A stretch of 64,000 nt of DNA from Platerodrilus igneus (lineage: Eukaryota; Arthropoda; Insecta; Coleoptera; Lycidae). The position numbers and the translations under genes are program-made. Of the stretch, positions 46,767 through 57,849 are shown piece by piece. The notes below the pieces were generated by a model that was given only the letters and a program-made list of their open reading frames with translations, searched no databases and was not told the DNA's origin. The stretch is from positions 1,251,501 to 1,315,500 of the forward strand of contig JARFIW010001186.1 in the NCBI GenBank assembly GCA_036346225.1. The letters run 5' to 3'. Position 1 is the first letter of the stretch. The number at the start of each line of letters is the position of its first letter.

Positions 46767-48606
46767 TGATATGATTATAAGGTTATTTAAGGTCATATAA
46801 GCTCACAAAGGAGGAATACCTCATGTAAATATCATAGAAACCACAAAAACCAAACATTAAAACCCAAAATGTACATAATTCATTCATCATAGAAAAGCAA
46901 AAACAAATCACCCTATATAAAATCAATAACAGGCTACAATTAATTAAAGGAAGCGCATTCCGTAATAACTTCACTACATTCATCAAAATAAATAGTTGCG
47001 GAAGCAATTCAATCATCTTAGAACATTTAAAAACATTCTTAAGCTCAAAACAAATACAAATTCAACACATTCGAAGAAGAACAACCGTGAAATAAAATTT
47101 CGTTCAATTTAAACGCATTTGTGTAAAGATGTTAATAAATATGTGCAATTTAGAACGCACATAAAATACAATATTTAATAAAACCAGCATATTTCAATGA
47201 AGTATGGATATTAGAGGCGACGGTAATACGTGCGATTTCGAACGTACATAAAATACCAATTGTTAATCAAGTACCGTCAGAAAGTTGCAATATACGTGCA
47301 ATTTAGAACGTATATAAAATGCAATATTTAATCAAATCAGCATGTTTAAATGAAGTATGGATATTAGAGGCGACGGCAATACGTGCGATTTCGAACGTAC
47401 ATAAAATACTATTTGTTTATCAAGTACCGCTAGAAAGTTCCGATGTACGTGGAATTTAGAATGTATATAAAATGCAATATTTAACAAACCCCAATAGGTT
47501 TCGAATTTAACCCATAATTGAAACGCCTTTTCCACGTACGAACAACTGATAGCGTTCGGTCAACGAATGAGAACGCGTGAAATATTTGAGAAAGAATTTG
47601 ATTCTTTAAAACTAACGAAGCCGATAAAGGAATTGTGCAATTTTGAAAAAAATTGTTACATGAATAGAATTTAGTGAAAGTCAAAAATTTTAAAAGTTCA
47701 AACTAAACAAAAATTTATAATTTCAAGTGATATAATCAGCAGAGGACGCGTGCTGTAATAAATCTATATAGAATTTTGCCGTTGATATAAACGTCAGAAT
47801 ACAAATAATTAATTTAAACAAAATTTTTTGCAATTTTATTAATTTATGGCACTAAGTAATTAATTAAATAAATATCGAAGCTGCTGATTAACACTCTACG
47901 ATAGTGAATAAATAATCTAAGTTGCTGCTTAACATTCTACGTTGATGCTTAACATTCTAAGTCACTGGATAATATTCTAAATTATGGAATAAACGACTGT
48001 AAGTTACTGGACAACAATTAAGAGTGATTTCTGGACCAGGAAACTCCAACAAGATAAACAGCAAAACTATAAGTTCAGAACTATTTAACCAATTTATAGT
48101 ATGTTGGTTGCATTTGTAATTTTAAATAATTTATGTATGTAGAAGTGAGCCTAAAATTTGCTGGTGATAAAATATAGTGTGTAAAAGGTCAACAAAAATT
48201 TGGCTACTATAGAATTATATTAAAAAGGGGCTATTTCTTTGAATACTCAACGAAACTATTCACGGTAAGAACACATTCCTTTTTGCTGGCTTTAATTGCT
48301 TTTAAAGGTGTAAAATTTTATAATCTTCGTAAAGAGCTAATTCGATAGGAATATTTATTTTAATTTTGATTTAAAAGCTCTATAAAGAGTAAAAGATATT
48401 AAAAAGGGCGTAGATTTGTAAATTGTAATAGAACAAAATTGTGATTTAGTACATTATACAATCTATGGTGAATTTTGTTTGTGTTATTCAGGTGTATTGA
48501 GTGTTGGACAGGATTGAGGAAAAATTCTTCGTTTTTTTAAAGACACAGAGAGGTGGCGATCAGCAGGCTATTGATCATTGTACATCTGGCGAAGGGCGAT
48601 ATCGTA

Positions 48607-48609
<3 letters not shown>
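46767..48609 (+). repeat. 3' LTR of element D
   Basis: 1843 bp, TGATATGATT...GATATCGTAGCA. It contains two ~180-bp direct repeats (about 47140-47490) with GAAGTATGGATATTAGAGGC and ACGTGCGATTTCGAACGTAC, each with a TATATAAAATGC-like element. The right end meets an (AT)n tract. Confidence 0.88.

Positions 48610-48646
<37 letters not shown>
48610..48646. repeat. (AT)n between elements D and E
   Basis: A 37-bp AT tract that is the only sequence separating the CA end of LTR D from the TG start of LTR E. Confidence 0.95.
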
Positions 48647-48648
<2 letters not shown>

Positions 48649-49175
48649 CTGTGTTAATAAGGTCATTTAGGGGTAGATAGGACCACTAGTATAGTACACT
48701 TCATTAAAAACAACATGAAAGCGCAGAAAACTAGACATTTCTACGAAGAAAATAAGAAATACAACGGTTATGCAAGAAAGTAAATGACAACACCCTGTAT
48801 ATAAACTGTAGTCATAATTAATTTAAGAAATAAAAAGTACTTTCGAAGATGTGATTAAATAAACGATTTGGCAAGTCATAAGACAACGTGAACGGAAGTT
48901 AAAACACAATACGCATGAATAATGCATTATCATTACGTTAAAATCTCAATTGAACAAACAGGTTTAAAAATGCGTAAAGTAGCGCATCAGTTTAGTGTAG
49001 ACGGCAAAAATTCATAGAAATACCCAAAAACCTGGTATGTAAGAATCACGTATAATAGCGAACTTTGCGCTTTTCAATAGATAGGCGATTCTTTTAAATA
49101 CGACCGGTTTTGTAAACAAATCAGTTCAACATGAATTAAGGCTTAGTTCACATCAGTTAAAAGAAAATATTTACG
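48647..49175 (+). repeat. 5' LTR of element E, internally deleted and 3'-truncated
   Basis: Aligns with 50400-51137 but lacks ~230 bp after AAAAATGCGTAA and everything after AATATTTACG, where it jumps straight into protease sequence. Confidence 0.8.
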
Positions 49176-49183
49176 CGGGAATT

Positions 49184-49637
49184 CATAAAACTGGAAATGG
49201 AAAATGATTTTAGTAGAAATTTATTGCCTATAATTAATTTAAATGTTGAGGACAACGTAATTAAAGTACTTATTGATACCGGAGCAGCAGTGGCGCTCGT
49301 CTCAGAAGATTTTATTAAAAGAGGAAAATTAATGAAGAAAATAATGTCGATGAGGAAGTGTAATTTAATAGCACCAAACAATAGAAAGTTTGCATGCGTA
49401 AATAAGATAGTGATTCTGAAGTGTGAGATAGGAGAAGAGAAATTTGAAAATGAATACATGATTGTACCTGGATTAAAAATGAACGCTATGTGGGGGATGA
49501 ATATTATAGATAAGTTGGGGATAAAAATTAATGCGGAAAGCAAGGAGGTTATATGCAAAGGGAAATGCATCAAATGGGATGAAGAATTAAGAGTAGTTGG
49601 TGAATGTGTTAATATAAATCAATTTGAGGGAAGTTAG
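49184..49637 (+). pseudogene. Protease domain of element E
   Basis: An open frame of 146 codons from ATG 49197 with VIKVLIDTGAAVALVSEDFI (intact Asp-Thr-Gly active site), KCNLIAPNNRKFACVNKIVI and MIVPGLKMNAMWGMNIIDKL, closely similar to the element D protease. The open frame is short only because flanking Gag and RT have been deleted: LTR sequence precedes it and non-coding 3' sequence follows. On its own it could at most make an isolated retropepsin, and nothing shows it is expressed. Confidence 0.85.
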
Positions 49638-49739
49638 ATGATGAAGAAAATAAAAATAAAGATATTACGTGTCCAGGTGATATAAAAAGTAAAGTTAGGG
49701 CATTATTGAAGAAAGATCGAGAATTATAGGTTAAGAAAA

Positions 49740-50230
49740 ATTATTATAATAGGAATATTGGGTCAGAATTGACATTGATAGGTTAAAATTTGAAAAAGGA
49801 TGAATTTCAGAGGGCTTATTGGAATTATTAGACAACAAAACGCATAGAATTGGTTAATGAAGATGGAAAGTAGTATTGGTTGATGTAAATAAGAAAAAGT
49901 ATATGTAAATCGAAAAATATAGGAAATAGATTATTGGAAACATTCAAAGATAATAAGATTTAGTATAGGTTGGTGTAAATAGGAATTGAGTTATTGAGAG
50001 ATAAAATGCTTGGTATAAATTTATGAAAAATAGAAGAGATATGTGTAAATAGGAATTGAAATATTAGGAGATTATAATATTTAGTATAAATTTATGAGAA
50101 ATTAGATAAGTATAGGTAAATGGAAATTAAGGAGATGAAATGCTTAGTATAGACCTATAGAAATAGAAAGAGGCATGTGTAAATAGTAATCATTTAAGAA
50201 ATATCATAGAGTATTCAGAATAGATACGTG
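49740..50230 (+). repeat. Degenerate tandem repeats in the 3' region of element E
   Basis: About five diverged units of roughly 80-100 bp, each with ATGTGTAAATAGGAATTGA-like and TTAGTATAAATTTATGARAA-like segments. Non-coding. Element D has a shorter stretch of similar composition after its integrase (46600-46670). Confidence 0.65.
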
Positions 50231-50387
50231 TGTAATTGTAAAATAAGTTAGATTAGAATAGGAATAGAGGTGTAAAAATAATTAGTTAATGTATACAGTA
50301 GAAGTAAAACAAAATAATTTTGGACCAAAGAATTTTGTCCTCACGTTCGGCGCCAAAAATAACATTATTCAAAATTATTTTTTTTAA

Positions 50388-50399
50388 TTTGGGGGAAAA
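50388..50399 (+). promoter_or_regulatory. Polypurine tract of element E
   Basis: TTTGGGGGAAAA immediately before the TGCTGTG start of the 3' LTR. Confidence 0.85.
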
Positions 50400-52074
50400 T
50401 GCTGTGTTAATAAGGTCATTTAGGGGTAGATAGGACCACTAGTATAGTGCACTTCATTAAAACAACATGAGGGCGCAAAAAACTAGACATTTCTACAAAG
50501 AAAATAAGAAATACAACGGTTAGGCAAGAAAATAAATGACAACACCCTGTATATAAACTGTAGTCATAATTAATTTAAAAAATAAAAAGTACTTTAGAAG
50601 ATTTGATTAAATACACGATTAGGCAAGTCATAAAACAACGTGAACGGAAGTTGAAGCACAATGCGCATGAATAATGCATCATCATTACGCCAAGAATCTC
50701 AATTGAACAAACAATTTTAAAAATGCGTAATAGAAAACGCATATAATTTAATACATAAATTATATTAAGAATACGTGACCAGGAAGGTAAAATTCAACTA
50801 CAAATAAACACAGCATGGTGATAAAAGCAAAGTTTATCAAATTTATTGTATATTCAATAATTTACGTGAGCTTGAAATGAGAAAACCCAATAGAACCAAT
50901 GAATTAACTTGAAGTACTACGTGCTGAAAGTAGGGCATGAGTTTTGTATAGACGGCAAAAATCCATAGAAATACCCAAAACCTGGTATGTAAGAATCACG
51001 TATAATAGCGAACTTTGCGCGTGTCAATAGATAAACGATTCTTTTAAATACGACCGGATTTGTATACAAATCAGTTCAACATGAATTAAAGCTTAGTCCA
51101 TATCAGTTAAAAGATAATATTTACGTGAAGTGATTTATTGTGAAGTAATAAATAGTATAATGGTAATTGTGAAAAATTAAAAGAGGTTTGTCGTTGTAAC
51201 CCTTTAAAAACGTAAAAAGTTGTTTTAATTTAAATTTTAATATTAACATTAATAAAAAGGACTCTGAATAATTACTGGATCCAATGAGGAAATTTAACAA
51301 ATATTTAATTCAATCATTAATTACTGAATATGAGCAGGAAGTTTAACAAGAGACGCTAAAATAATTTAAAAATATGCTAAGAAAAATGCAGACTATATCT
51401 AAAGCAGATCTGGATTCAACGTTGGGACTATTAAATCACTAAGTTGAATACGGGAGTAGTTGGTACAGGGACTGTTTCGAGCTTGAATCAACAGGTTAGC
51501 CAATCTGAATGTTTTGTTATTTTTATTTGTGAATATTTCCTTGTATATTTCTAATTTGAATAATTTAAAATTTGCTCTCATGAAAATTTTATGTGAGGGT
51601 CAAGAAAGATCGTTTCTTTTAGTACACGTGATAAATTACGTAAATTTTGAAAGAAGCTTAGTGAACGTTCGTGGGACTTCAGAAAATAATAATAATAAGG
51701 GTGATTTTTGCTGGATTTTTGATTAATTTTGGGAATGATAATTATTAAAAGAATTTTTATTCAATTATTAAAAGAAAGTTATATATAGAGATTTCTTAAA
51801 CTTTTTATACATAGTAAATATTTTTGAGAATATTATAGTAATTGTGCTTAATGGTGTTTTGGTTTAAAGAAACAGGAAGTATAAGTAGAAGGTACATTTA
51901 AAGGCTTTGTTGTCGTATTGTCGCAAGCTCCGTGCGTGGTTAAAACTGAGCTAGCTGAGGTATTCAAAATTAAAATAGTCGAGGTAAATAAAATTAAAAA
52001 TTGACGAAAAGAAAATTTTAATCTTTTTATTTCACAAAAAAGGGGCACCGGGTTATTGCAACTATATCACAACA
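50400..52074 (+). repeat. 3' LTR of element E
   Basis: About 1.68 kb. The 5' part matches the truncated 5' LTR. The 3' part (about 51910-51985) has GTCGTATTGTCGCAAGCTCC and GTGCGTGGTTAAAACTGAGC, which match the end region of LTR D. It ends near ATCACAACA with ATATATAA beyond. Small open frames inside are not genes. Confidence 0.75.
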
Positions 52075-52460
52075 ATATATAAATTGTTGATAATTTCTTG
52101 ATCATCTGTGGTATAATAATAATCAACAGTTCCTAAATTTTGGTCATCAGAATAATATGTAATTTATAGGTATATTATCTTTTTAGTTAGAATAATAAAA
52201 TAGTTAATAAATATTGAATAAATTACAACAGCTTTGTTAAGACGCGTTTGGGTTAGCGACCATTTTCAATTAAAACTGTCTGTATTGTAAAAAAATAAGT
52301 TAATTAAAAATGCTAATAAAACATGTACACAAACCAAAACTTTTTTGAAATAAGTAGGATAATAAATTGTAGGATGGTATTCATACTTGTTAAAATATAA
52401 GTTTGACCATAAGTCAATGTTTTCAAGTGTACTTTGCTAATAAGGTAATAAATTGTAGTG
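52075..52460. repeat. Dispersed repeat R, copy 2, left part
   Basis: Matches 24425-24850 (GTATAATAATAATCARCAGT, AAATATAAGTTTGACCATAA). Interrupted at about AATAAAT (52450). Confidence 0.8.
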
Positions 52461-54253
52461 GTTATAGTGGTTTTCCTAAGTCAATTCTTATTGGTTGATA
52501 ATTATTGCAAATATGATAGTGTACACTTTGATATTTGAAGGTATTTGTTAGAATATTTCAGTAACCACTTGCAGGTTTCTGTACGCATTCCGTGACGTCA
52601 GAATTTACGTTATAGGTAGGATCGATCTAGTCGGCTATGTTAAAAACTCTGTTTTCAGATTTGAAAACGGAAGGTTAAAAAGCTTCACTTGGCGGATTTA
52701 TTAAAGGTGATGTTTTATAAGTTTATAATGTAGTTGCCATTTAGAGTCATCCGATTACATCTTGTACTTTCAGTTTTGTTTTGAATGTGATGTTGGTATT
52801 TATTGTAGAACCGTTATTTATGTAAACATTGAAGGAAATATTGCTATTATACCTGTGTGCTTTTGTCGTAGAATTTGATGTATACAATGCTTCCTTACCG
52901 GTTGTTTTACAAATGATGTTTAATATGTAATTTTCATGTGGATTTACGAGTTTATTGAACATGTTTTATGTATAAAGGAGTGTTGTTTGGTTTAACAACC
53001 GACAACTAATATTTATTTATTTGAATTAAAGTTTATTCAGTATTTAATACAGAGTTGGAACTCCAATTGCATCGCACTTATTACAGAGTCAATAGTTAAT
53101 GTACTATTACTGTGATATTACGACAAAAGTACCGACATCATTCGTTAGATATTAAACCAAATTATTAGGCAAGCTTGAGTATGAACAGTATTATATTTCT
53201 GTTATATTTGTTTGATATTTGTGACTCACTTGACATTTTTATTATGTGTAATTGATTTATTTCAGCATATTGATCACATTTACAACTGCATCAATCACAT
53301 CTTGGTGTAAACTTAATTATGTTTGTTTGTGTTTATCCTATCATCTAGCCGATGTTCCTATCTAACCAACTTGTGTTTAACGTTTGTAACAATTGGTGTG
53401 ATATAATTAAATTGAGCCTCAGATACGACCGACCATTTCGTGCCTTCGCGTTTGCATTTATGACTGACTATGTTGGAGGTAGTCTTCAATAACCAGCGCC
53501 TTTTAACCATGCGCAATCATACCTTAAGTTCATTTCAGCGATTCATGTTGTTTTGTCAATGTACTTGTAGTGTACCCTTTTGCAAATAATAAGAAGTCGG
53601 CTAGCCTTTGTGAAGTATTTTGTAACATGGGCTGAAAACTGTTAATGAGTGTATGGGGGGCGCTTGTGATTGAACCTTGTTGAATATTACTAACATTTTA
53701 TGTCCGTGCGGGAATGGACATTGGTAGTCAAGGTATAGGTTATCTTCCTGGTGTCCCCCCTCTTCAACTTCAGCTGGGTAGTTTTCGTTATTCGACTTCA
53801 ATACTTGCCCAGAAAAGACTACCTAGACTGCACTAACGTTTCTTCAGTCGTTAGGTGTGGTTTATCTGGGTAACAGTTAACATCTCGTCAAATACAGTGT
53901 TGATGATCTGGTTACTTGTGCGCCACCTGTCCTTGCCGAGATGTGCCAAATGCAGTTGGAAGTGCGAGGGCAGTTTGAGGTTTTTTCTGCCGTGCTCTTT
54001 CCCCAATCGCTCAGATTGAGTACGGCACTGTTTGATTTGAATGTAATTTTTTTTTGCTTTCATGCGAATGACCTGTTTAGTGGTTTATTTCAAACCTTCC
54101 CGCCTTAACGTCATCTTTCCAGTGTGAGTTTGGTTCACATGATAACAACACAACGTAGGTATCTTCGAGCCACTGCCACTAGATGTTAGATCATGGAGCC
54201 CGGTGTGCGGTTTAGAAAGGGCGTTCGGGTCAGCCTTCAGGTCGGTTACACTA
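52461..54253. mobile_element. 1.8-kb insertion in repeat R, unclassified
   Basis: Present in copy 2 but not copy 1 of repeat R; the interruption is bordered by AATAAAT on both sides (about 52449 and 54256). Minus-strand open frames at 52747-52962, 53601-53801 and 53851-54063 (60-70 codons) match no family I recognise. No inverted repeats or poly(A) tail were seen. Confidence 0.45.
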
Positions 54254-54330
54254 CAAAATAAATACTAGTATAATAAGTGTGATCAGTGTAAAATGGGAAT
54301 GACCATGAAGGTTAGATAACCAATATTCAT
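54254..54330. repeat. Dispersed repeat R, copy 2, right part
   Basis: ATAAGTGTGATCAGTGTAAA and GACCATGAAGGTTAGATAAC correspond to 24868-24915 of copy 1. Confidence 0.75.
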
Positions 54331-54539
54331 GCTTATAACATGCATATTTACAGTAACTCTAACATTAACTGTGATAATTAAATATTTAAGCAATAAGGTT
54401 GTGGTAAATATTAATAAAGTCATCTTGATCGGTTTTTTAATTAATGGCATTTGTGTGTTTGTTTGTGTATGTGCACAATTTCTATTATGTTTCTTTTATT
54501 ATTATTCTGTTCTGTTCCTAAAATACTAACATTATTAAA

Positions 54540-54770
54540 ATCAAATTGGTGGAGTTTTTCTATTGCGTGTGTTGCAAGCGCAGTACTTTTTTATTGTTCG
54601 TTTTGATTGTATATTTATGTTCATAAATTCGTTTGTGGATATATTGTTTTGTATTGCCAATGTATACTCCAGAGCATTCAGTGCAATTAATTTTATATAT
54701 TGTGTGGGTCTTATTTTTATGTTCTATTGGTGGCTGAAGCTTGGTAAACATATAACTTAATGCATTTTAG
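54540..54770 (-). pseudogene. Penelope-like element, GIY-YIG endonuclease fragment
   Basis: A 63-codon minus-strand frame (54751-54560) reads NKTHTIYKINCTECSGVYIG then NTKQYIHKRIYEHKYTIK. Penelope-like retroelements end in a GIY-YIG nuclease whose start has the form IYKI-C-C-GVYIGQT, with a later RI-EH. All of these are visible here (Cys pair CTEC, GVYIG, R and EH). The reverse transcriptase upstream is absent and the frame stops after a few dozen residues, so this is a small fragment. It sits at the truncated 3' side of the CR1/Jockey LINE. Confidence 0.8.
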
Positions 54771-54839
54771 GTTTGTGTACAATTTTAATGTTGCATTTAT
54801 ATAGGCACTTTTTTATTTTTTCAGTAGGTAGTTAGCCTC

Positions 54840-56505
54840 TTTCAAGGTATCTTTATGGAGTGATATATACAGCTGTGAGTCATCAGCATACACATGGGAA
54901 GAACAGTGATGTAGCGATCAAGACAGATCAGCTGTATAAACCAAGAACAACAACAGACCGAGTATTGACCACTGGGGAGCCCCACCATATACAACTTCGT
55001 AAGTTGACATGATTCGATTAACTCACACTGACTGCGTTCTGCCAGACAAGTAACAAGCCAAAAATTGCCGAGTTGGTTCATCAAATAATTCATTTTTGCA
55101 ATAGTTTTTAGTCGATCGTATCGAAGGCTTTAGAGATATCCAGTAAAACCAGTGTAGTAATAAGACCCATGTCCGATGATCGAATTATGTCATTAAAAAT
55201 CTTTATTAATGCGCTAGCAGTGCCATGACCTCTCTTAAAATCCGACTGACTTGAATGTAGAATTTCAAAAACCGTAACGTACTCATAAATTTGCTCGTAT
55301 AATGTTTTTTCCAGTATTTTAGATAAGACCGGTAAAATACTAATTGATCTCAAATCAGATAATGCAGTAACATCTTTTTTTAGGTAGCGGTATTACTAGT
55401 CAACGATTTATAACTAGTTGGGAAATAAATTTGAAGTATTCAATTATTAATAATGTTGGTAAGGGGTTCAATAATGATATGACTACATAGCTTTAATTGA
55501 AATGCCATCACTCCCAACTGCATTGGATTTGATTGAGTTAATTACTTTGCTAACTTTGTCAGGTGTAACCAGAGAAAACGAAAACGTTCTGTTATTGTAC
55601 TTATTATTATTATAATGGTCATACTGTCCTGGAGGAGGTGATTTTATCAAAGTTCTGACAGAATTTAGAAAATATTGATTAATTGTGTCCGGTTGACGTT
55701 GATTCTCGGGAATAACATATTCTTTACATGAAAGCACATCAAAATCACGAAACGTTTGTCAAACATCTTTATTTGAAAGATTACTCATGAGCTGACGATA
55801 AGCTTTTTTCTCGCGCTTTTTGCACTATTGACTACATTACGTAGTTGTTTCTACTGCTGCCAATGTATAGAAGATTTGATAAGTTTAAACGTACTATGAG
55901 AGCTTTGTTTCTAACTGATATCACTTTTATTTCATTATTTAACCAGGGTGCTTTTTGTTTAGTAACCCTAATGTTTCGTGCGGGTGCATATGAGTCGAAC
56001 TGTATTGAGTTACCTTGTGGAATTTTTGACTGTTTGTTATAAATCATATATATAAAGTAGAGTATTGAACTATACAACATTAGGATTACCAACATTGAAT
56101 AAATTTAGATTTATATCACCACCATAAAAAATATTATCAAAATGAGGAAAGATTTGACTAAGCGTATCTTTAAAGCAGTCCTTAACTGAAGCATTAGGAA
56201 GTCGATTTTCTTTCTATTACAATTGAAGCTGAGCCACACCTGTTCTACGGACCCATTACTTAATGAATTAAGATTATGGATTCTACAGTTTAGAGAGCAT
56301 CTTGCATATATGGCCACACCTCCATCTCTATCAAAGCGATCATTATGAAATAAATTAAATCCTAGAAGCTGATAATCATTTATATTACTGTTTTCATAAG
56401 CCAAGTTTTAGTTACGAGTATGATATCCAACTTATTCTCGTCCAACAAAGCAGAGATAGCATTAAACCCAGAATTTATAGAGCGTACATGATTGAAGCTA
56501 TTTTA
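54840..56505 (-). pseudogene. LINE ORF2: AP endonuclease and reverse transcriptase (broken)
   Basis: The endonuclease begins near 56500 with SINSGFNAISALLDENKLDI then ILVTKTWL, where the family's catalytic Glu (ETWL) is Lys. It continues at 56404 with NINDYQLLGFNLFHNDRFDR and DGGVAIYARCSL. The linker has KQKAPWLNNEIK (56095-55832 frame). RT: SKVINSIKSNAVGSDGISIK (55737-55483), RSISILPVLSKILEKTLYEQ, SQSDFKRGHGTASALIKIFN, LVLLDISKAFDTID (catalytic Asp), and at about 54885 MCMLMTHS-type codons that in the next frame read YADDSQL, the catalytic box. There are many stops and frame changes. Confidence 0.83.
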
Positions 56506-57019
56506 AACATAAAACTTAAGAGAAAGAAAAATAAAACTTAAGGAACTTAATGGGTGCTCACAAGTATACAAAGTATTACTAGTTGTGCTGATCCTTCGGC
56601 AGTTAAAATAGTAGAAATATGTACAGTACGTAAGTGCTAGTAGACTAGGATGAATTAGAAGAATTAATATGAAAATGATTATTCACATTACAAAATCAAT
56701 AACACATGTAGAATATTCAACGTATTATTTAAAGTAATAACGAAAGCAACTTAAATTCTAAATCCAGGGATTATCTGCAAAATTATCGATAACTTTTAAT
56801 TAGCGTAAAACTAAAATTATAACATATTGTGAAATAACTCAGTGCAACCTAATACTTTACAGTGCAAACTTGGACATAAAAAAATAGAAAAAACTTGTAC
56901 AATTATCAGCTGCGATGCGGGTGTAGAACCTCCAATTCCAAATAGTTATATGGTAAATTAAACTTATTATGAAGACAAAATTATATCTATTAAGTAACAC
57001 TTAGCATACCACTGCTGGT

Positions 57020-57766
57020 TTTAAAAAACAATTTTCCGTCACGGCTCTAACAATTCTTTATCCCATATTGTTCTTGAAACTTAATTAGTTTTAAATGTCT
57101 AATCGAGGTTAAATCCTCACGAATAACAAACCGAGTACATTTAAATAAATTTTTATTATTAAAAACCATTGTGCGCACTCTATAACTAGCAAATTTGATA
57201 ATAATACCTCGAGGTTTTTTCGTTACTGAGGTGTAGTCCACACGATGAGATAAACCCAGTTTAAGTTGCTCATTTAATACAGACAAAGCAATGTTTACAG
57301 TAGACACCAGATGTTTCACAAATACCAAACAGCCGTAAATTATTGCGCCTACTCATTTGCTCCGAAAATGAATTCTATTTTCCAGTTTATCAATACACTT
57401 TGAATTGGAATCACATGTAGTATTGAGGGAATTGAGCTTAGAGGATAATTCATCTAATTTCAAGGAAATCGTCTCATTCATTTCCTAAACATTTAGCGTG
57501 AGTTTGTTCATATCTGCATTAATAGTTCGTAAATGCAGCAAAACATCTTTTAACGTACCTGTCTCGTTCTCATCACCTTGAACTTGATTGTTGCACTTGT
57601 ATATAGCTTCAAATCCTTCATTCTTATCATTCTTAGCACTAGCTGTAGAACGAGTTTTTGTCATCATGGACGATCGTTGCAATTTGTAAAATCTAACTAA
57701 TTTGATCACTACAATGAAAATCGGATTGAGATTATTAGCAAATAATGAACACAAATACACTAACAA
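57020..57766 (-). pseudogene. LINE ORF1 protein (coiled coil, RNA-binding type)
   Basis: Two collinear minus-strand frames. The first (57766-57485) carries MTKTRSTASAKNDKNEGFEA and ends in a leucine-spaced stretch, DVLLHLRTINADMNKLTLNV. After a stop it continues with NETISLKLDELSSKLNSLNT, a clear coiled coil. The second (57328-57047) has KKPRGIIIKFASYRVRTMVF and FKCTRFVIREDLTSIRHLKL, matching the C-terminal nucleic-acid-binding part of ORF1 proteins of insect CR1/Jockey-like LINEs (FVIREDLT is the giveaway). Such proteins trimerise and coat LINE RNA. Stops and a frame change show decay. Confidence 0.7.
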
Positions 57767-57849
57767 AAAAATATGAATTACCGGTACTTGGTAATACGCC
57801 TACAATAAATTACGGAGCAGCACACAACAAACAACCTACTCAGTTGCCG

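Larger units (their letters stand above)
39996..48609 (+). mobile_element. Element D: Gypsy-type LTR retrotransposon with 1.84-kb LTRs (defective)
   Basis: 5'-truncated LTR (39996-41489), interior with gag, protease, RT, RNase H and integrase in Gypsy order, polypurine tract, and complete 3' LTR (46767-48609). There is no env ORF. The interior is full length or nearly so, with several stops and frameshifts. Confidence 0.88.
48647..52074 (+). mobile_element. Element E: LTR retrotransposon reduced to LTRs and protease
   Basis: The 5' LTR start TGCTGTGTTAATAAGGTCAT (48647) recurs at 50400 after the polypurine tract ATTTGGGGGAAAA. Between them only a protease domain and a repeat-rich 3' region remain; gag, RT, RNase H and integrase are deleted. 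The 3' LTR ends about 52074 (ATCACAACA), followed by ATATATAA. Confidence 0.8.
54830..57840 (-). mobile_element. CR1/Jockey-superfamily LINE, 3'-truncated
   Basis: On the minus strand: ORF1 (57766-57020), an endonuclease (about 56500-56110), linker, and the reverse transcriptase up to the catalytic box at about 54880. The thumb, the C-terminal domain and the 3' end are missing. Confidence 0.8.

Noticed and set aside
53601..54063. Two minus-strand 66-70 codon frames as a host gene
   Set aside because: No splice signals, start context or family similarity could be recognised; they lie inside a probable insertion.
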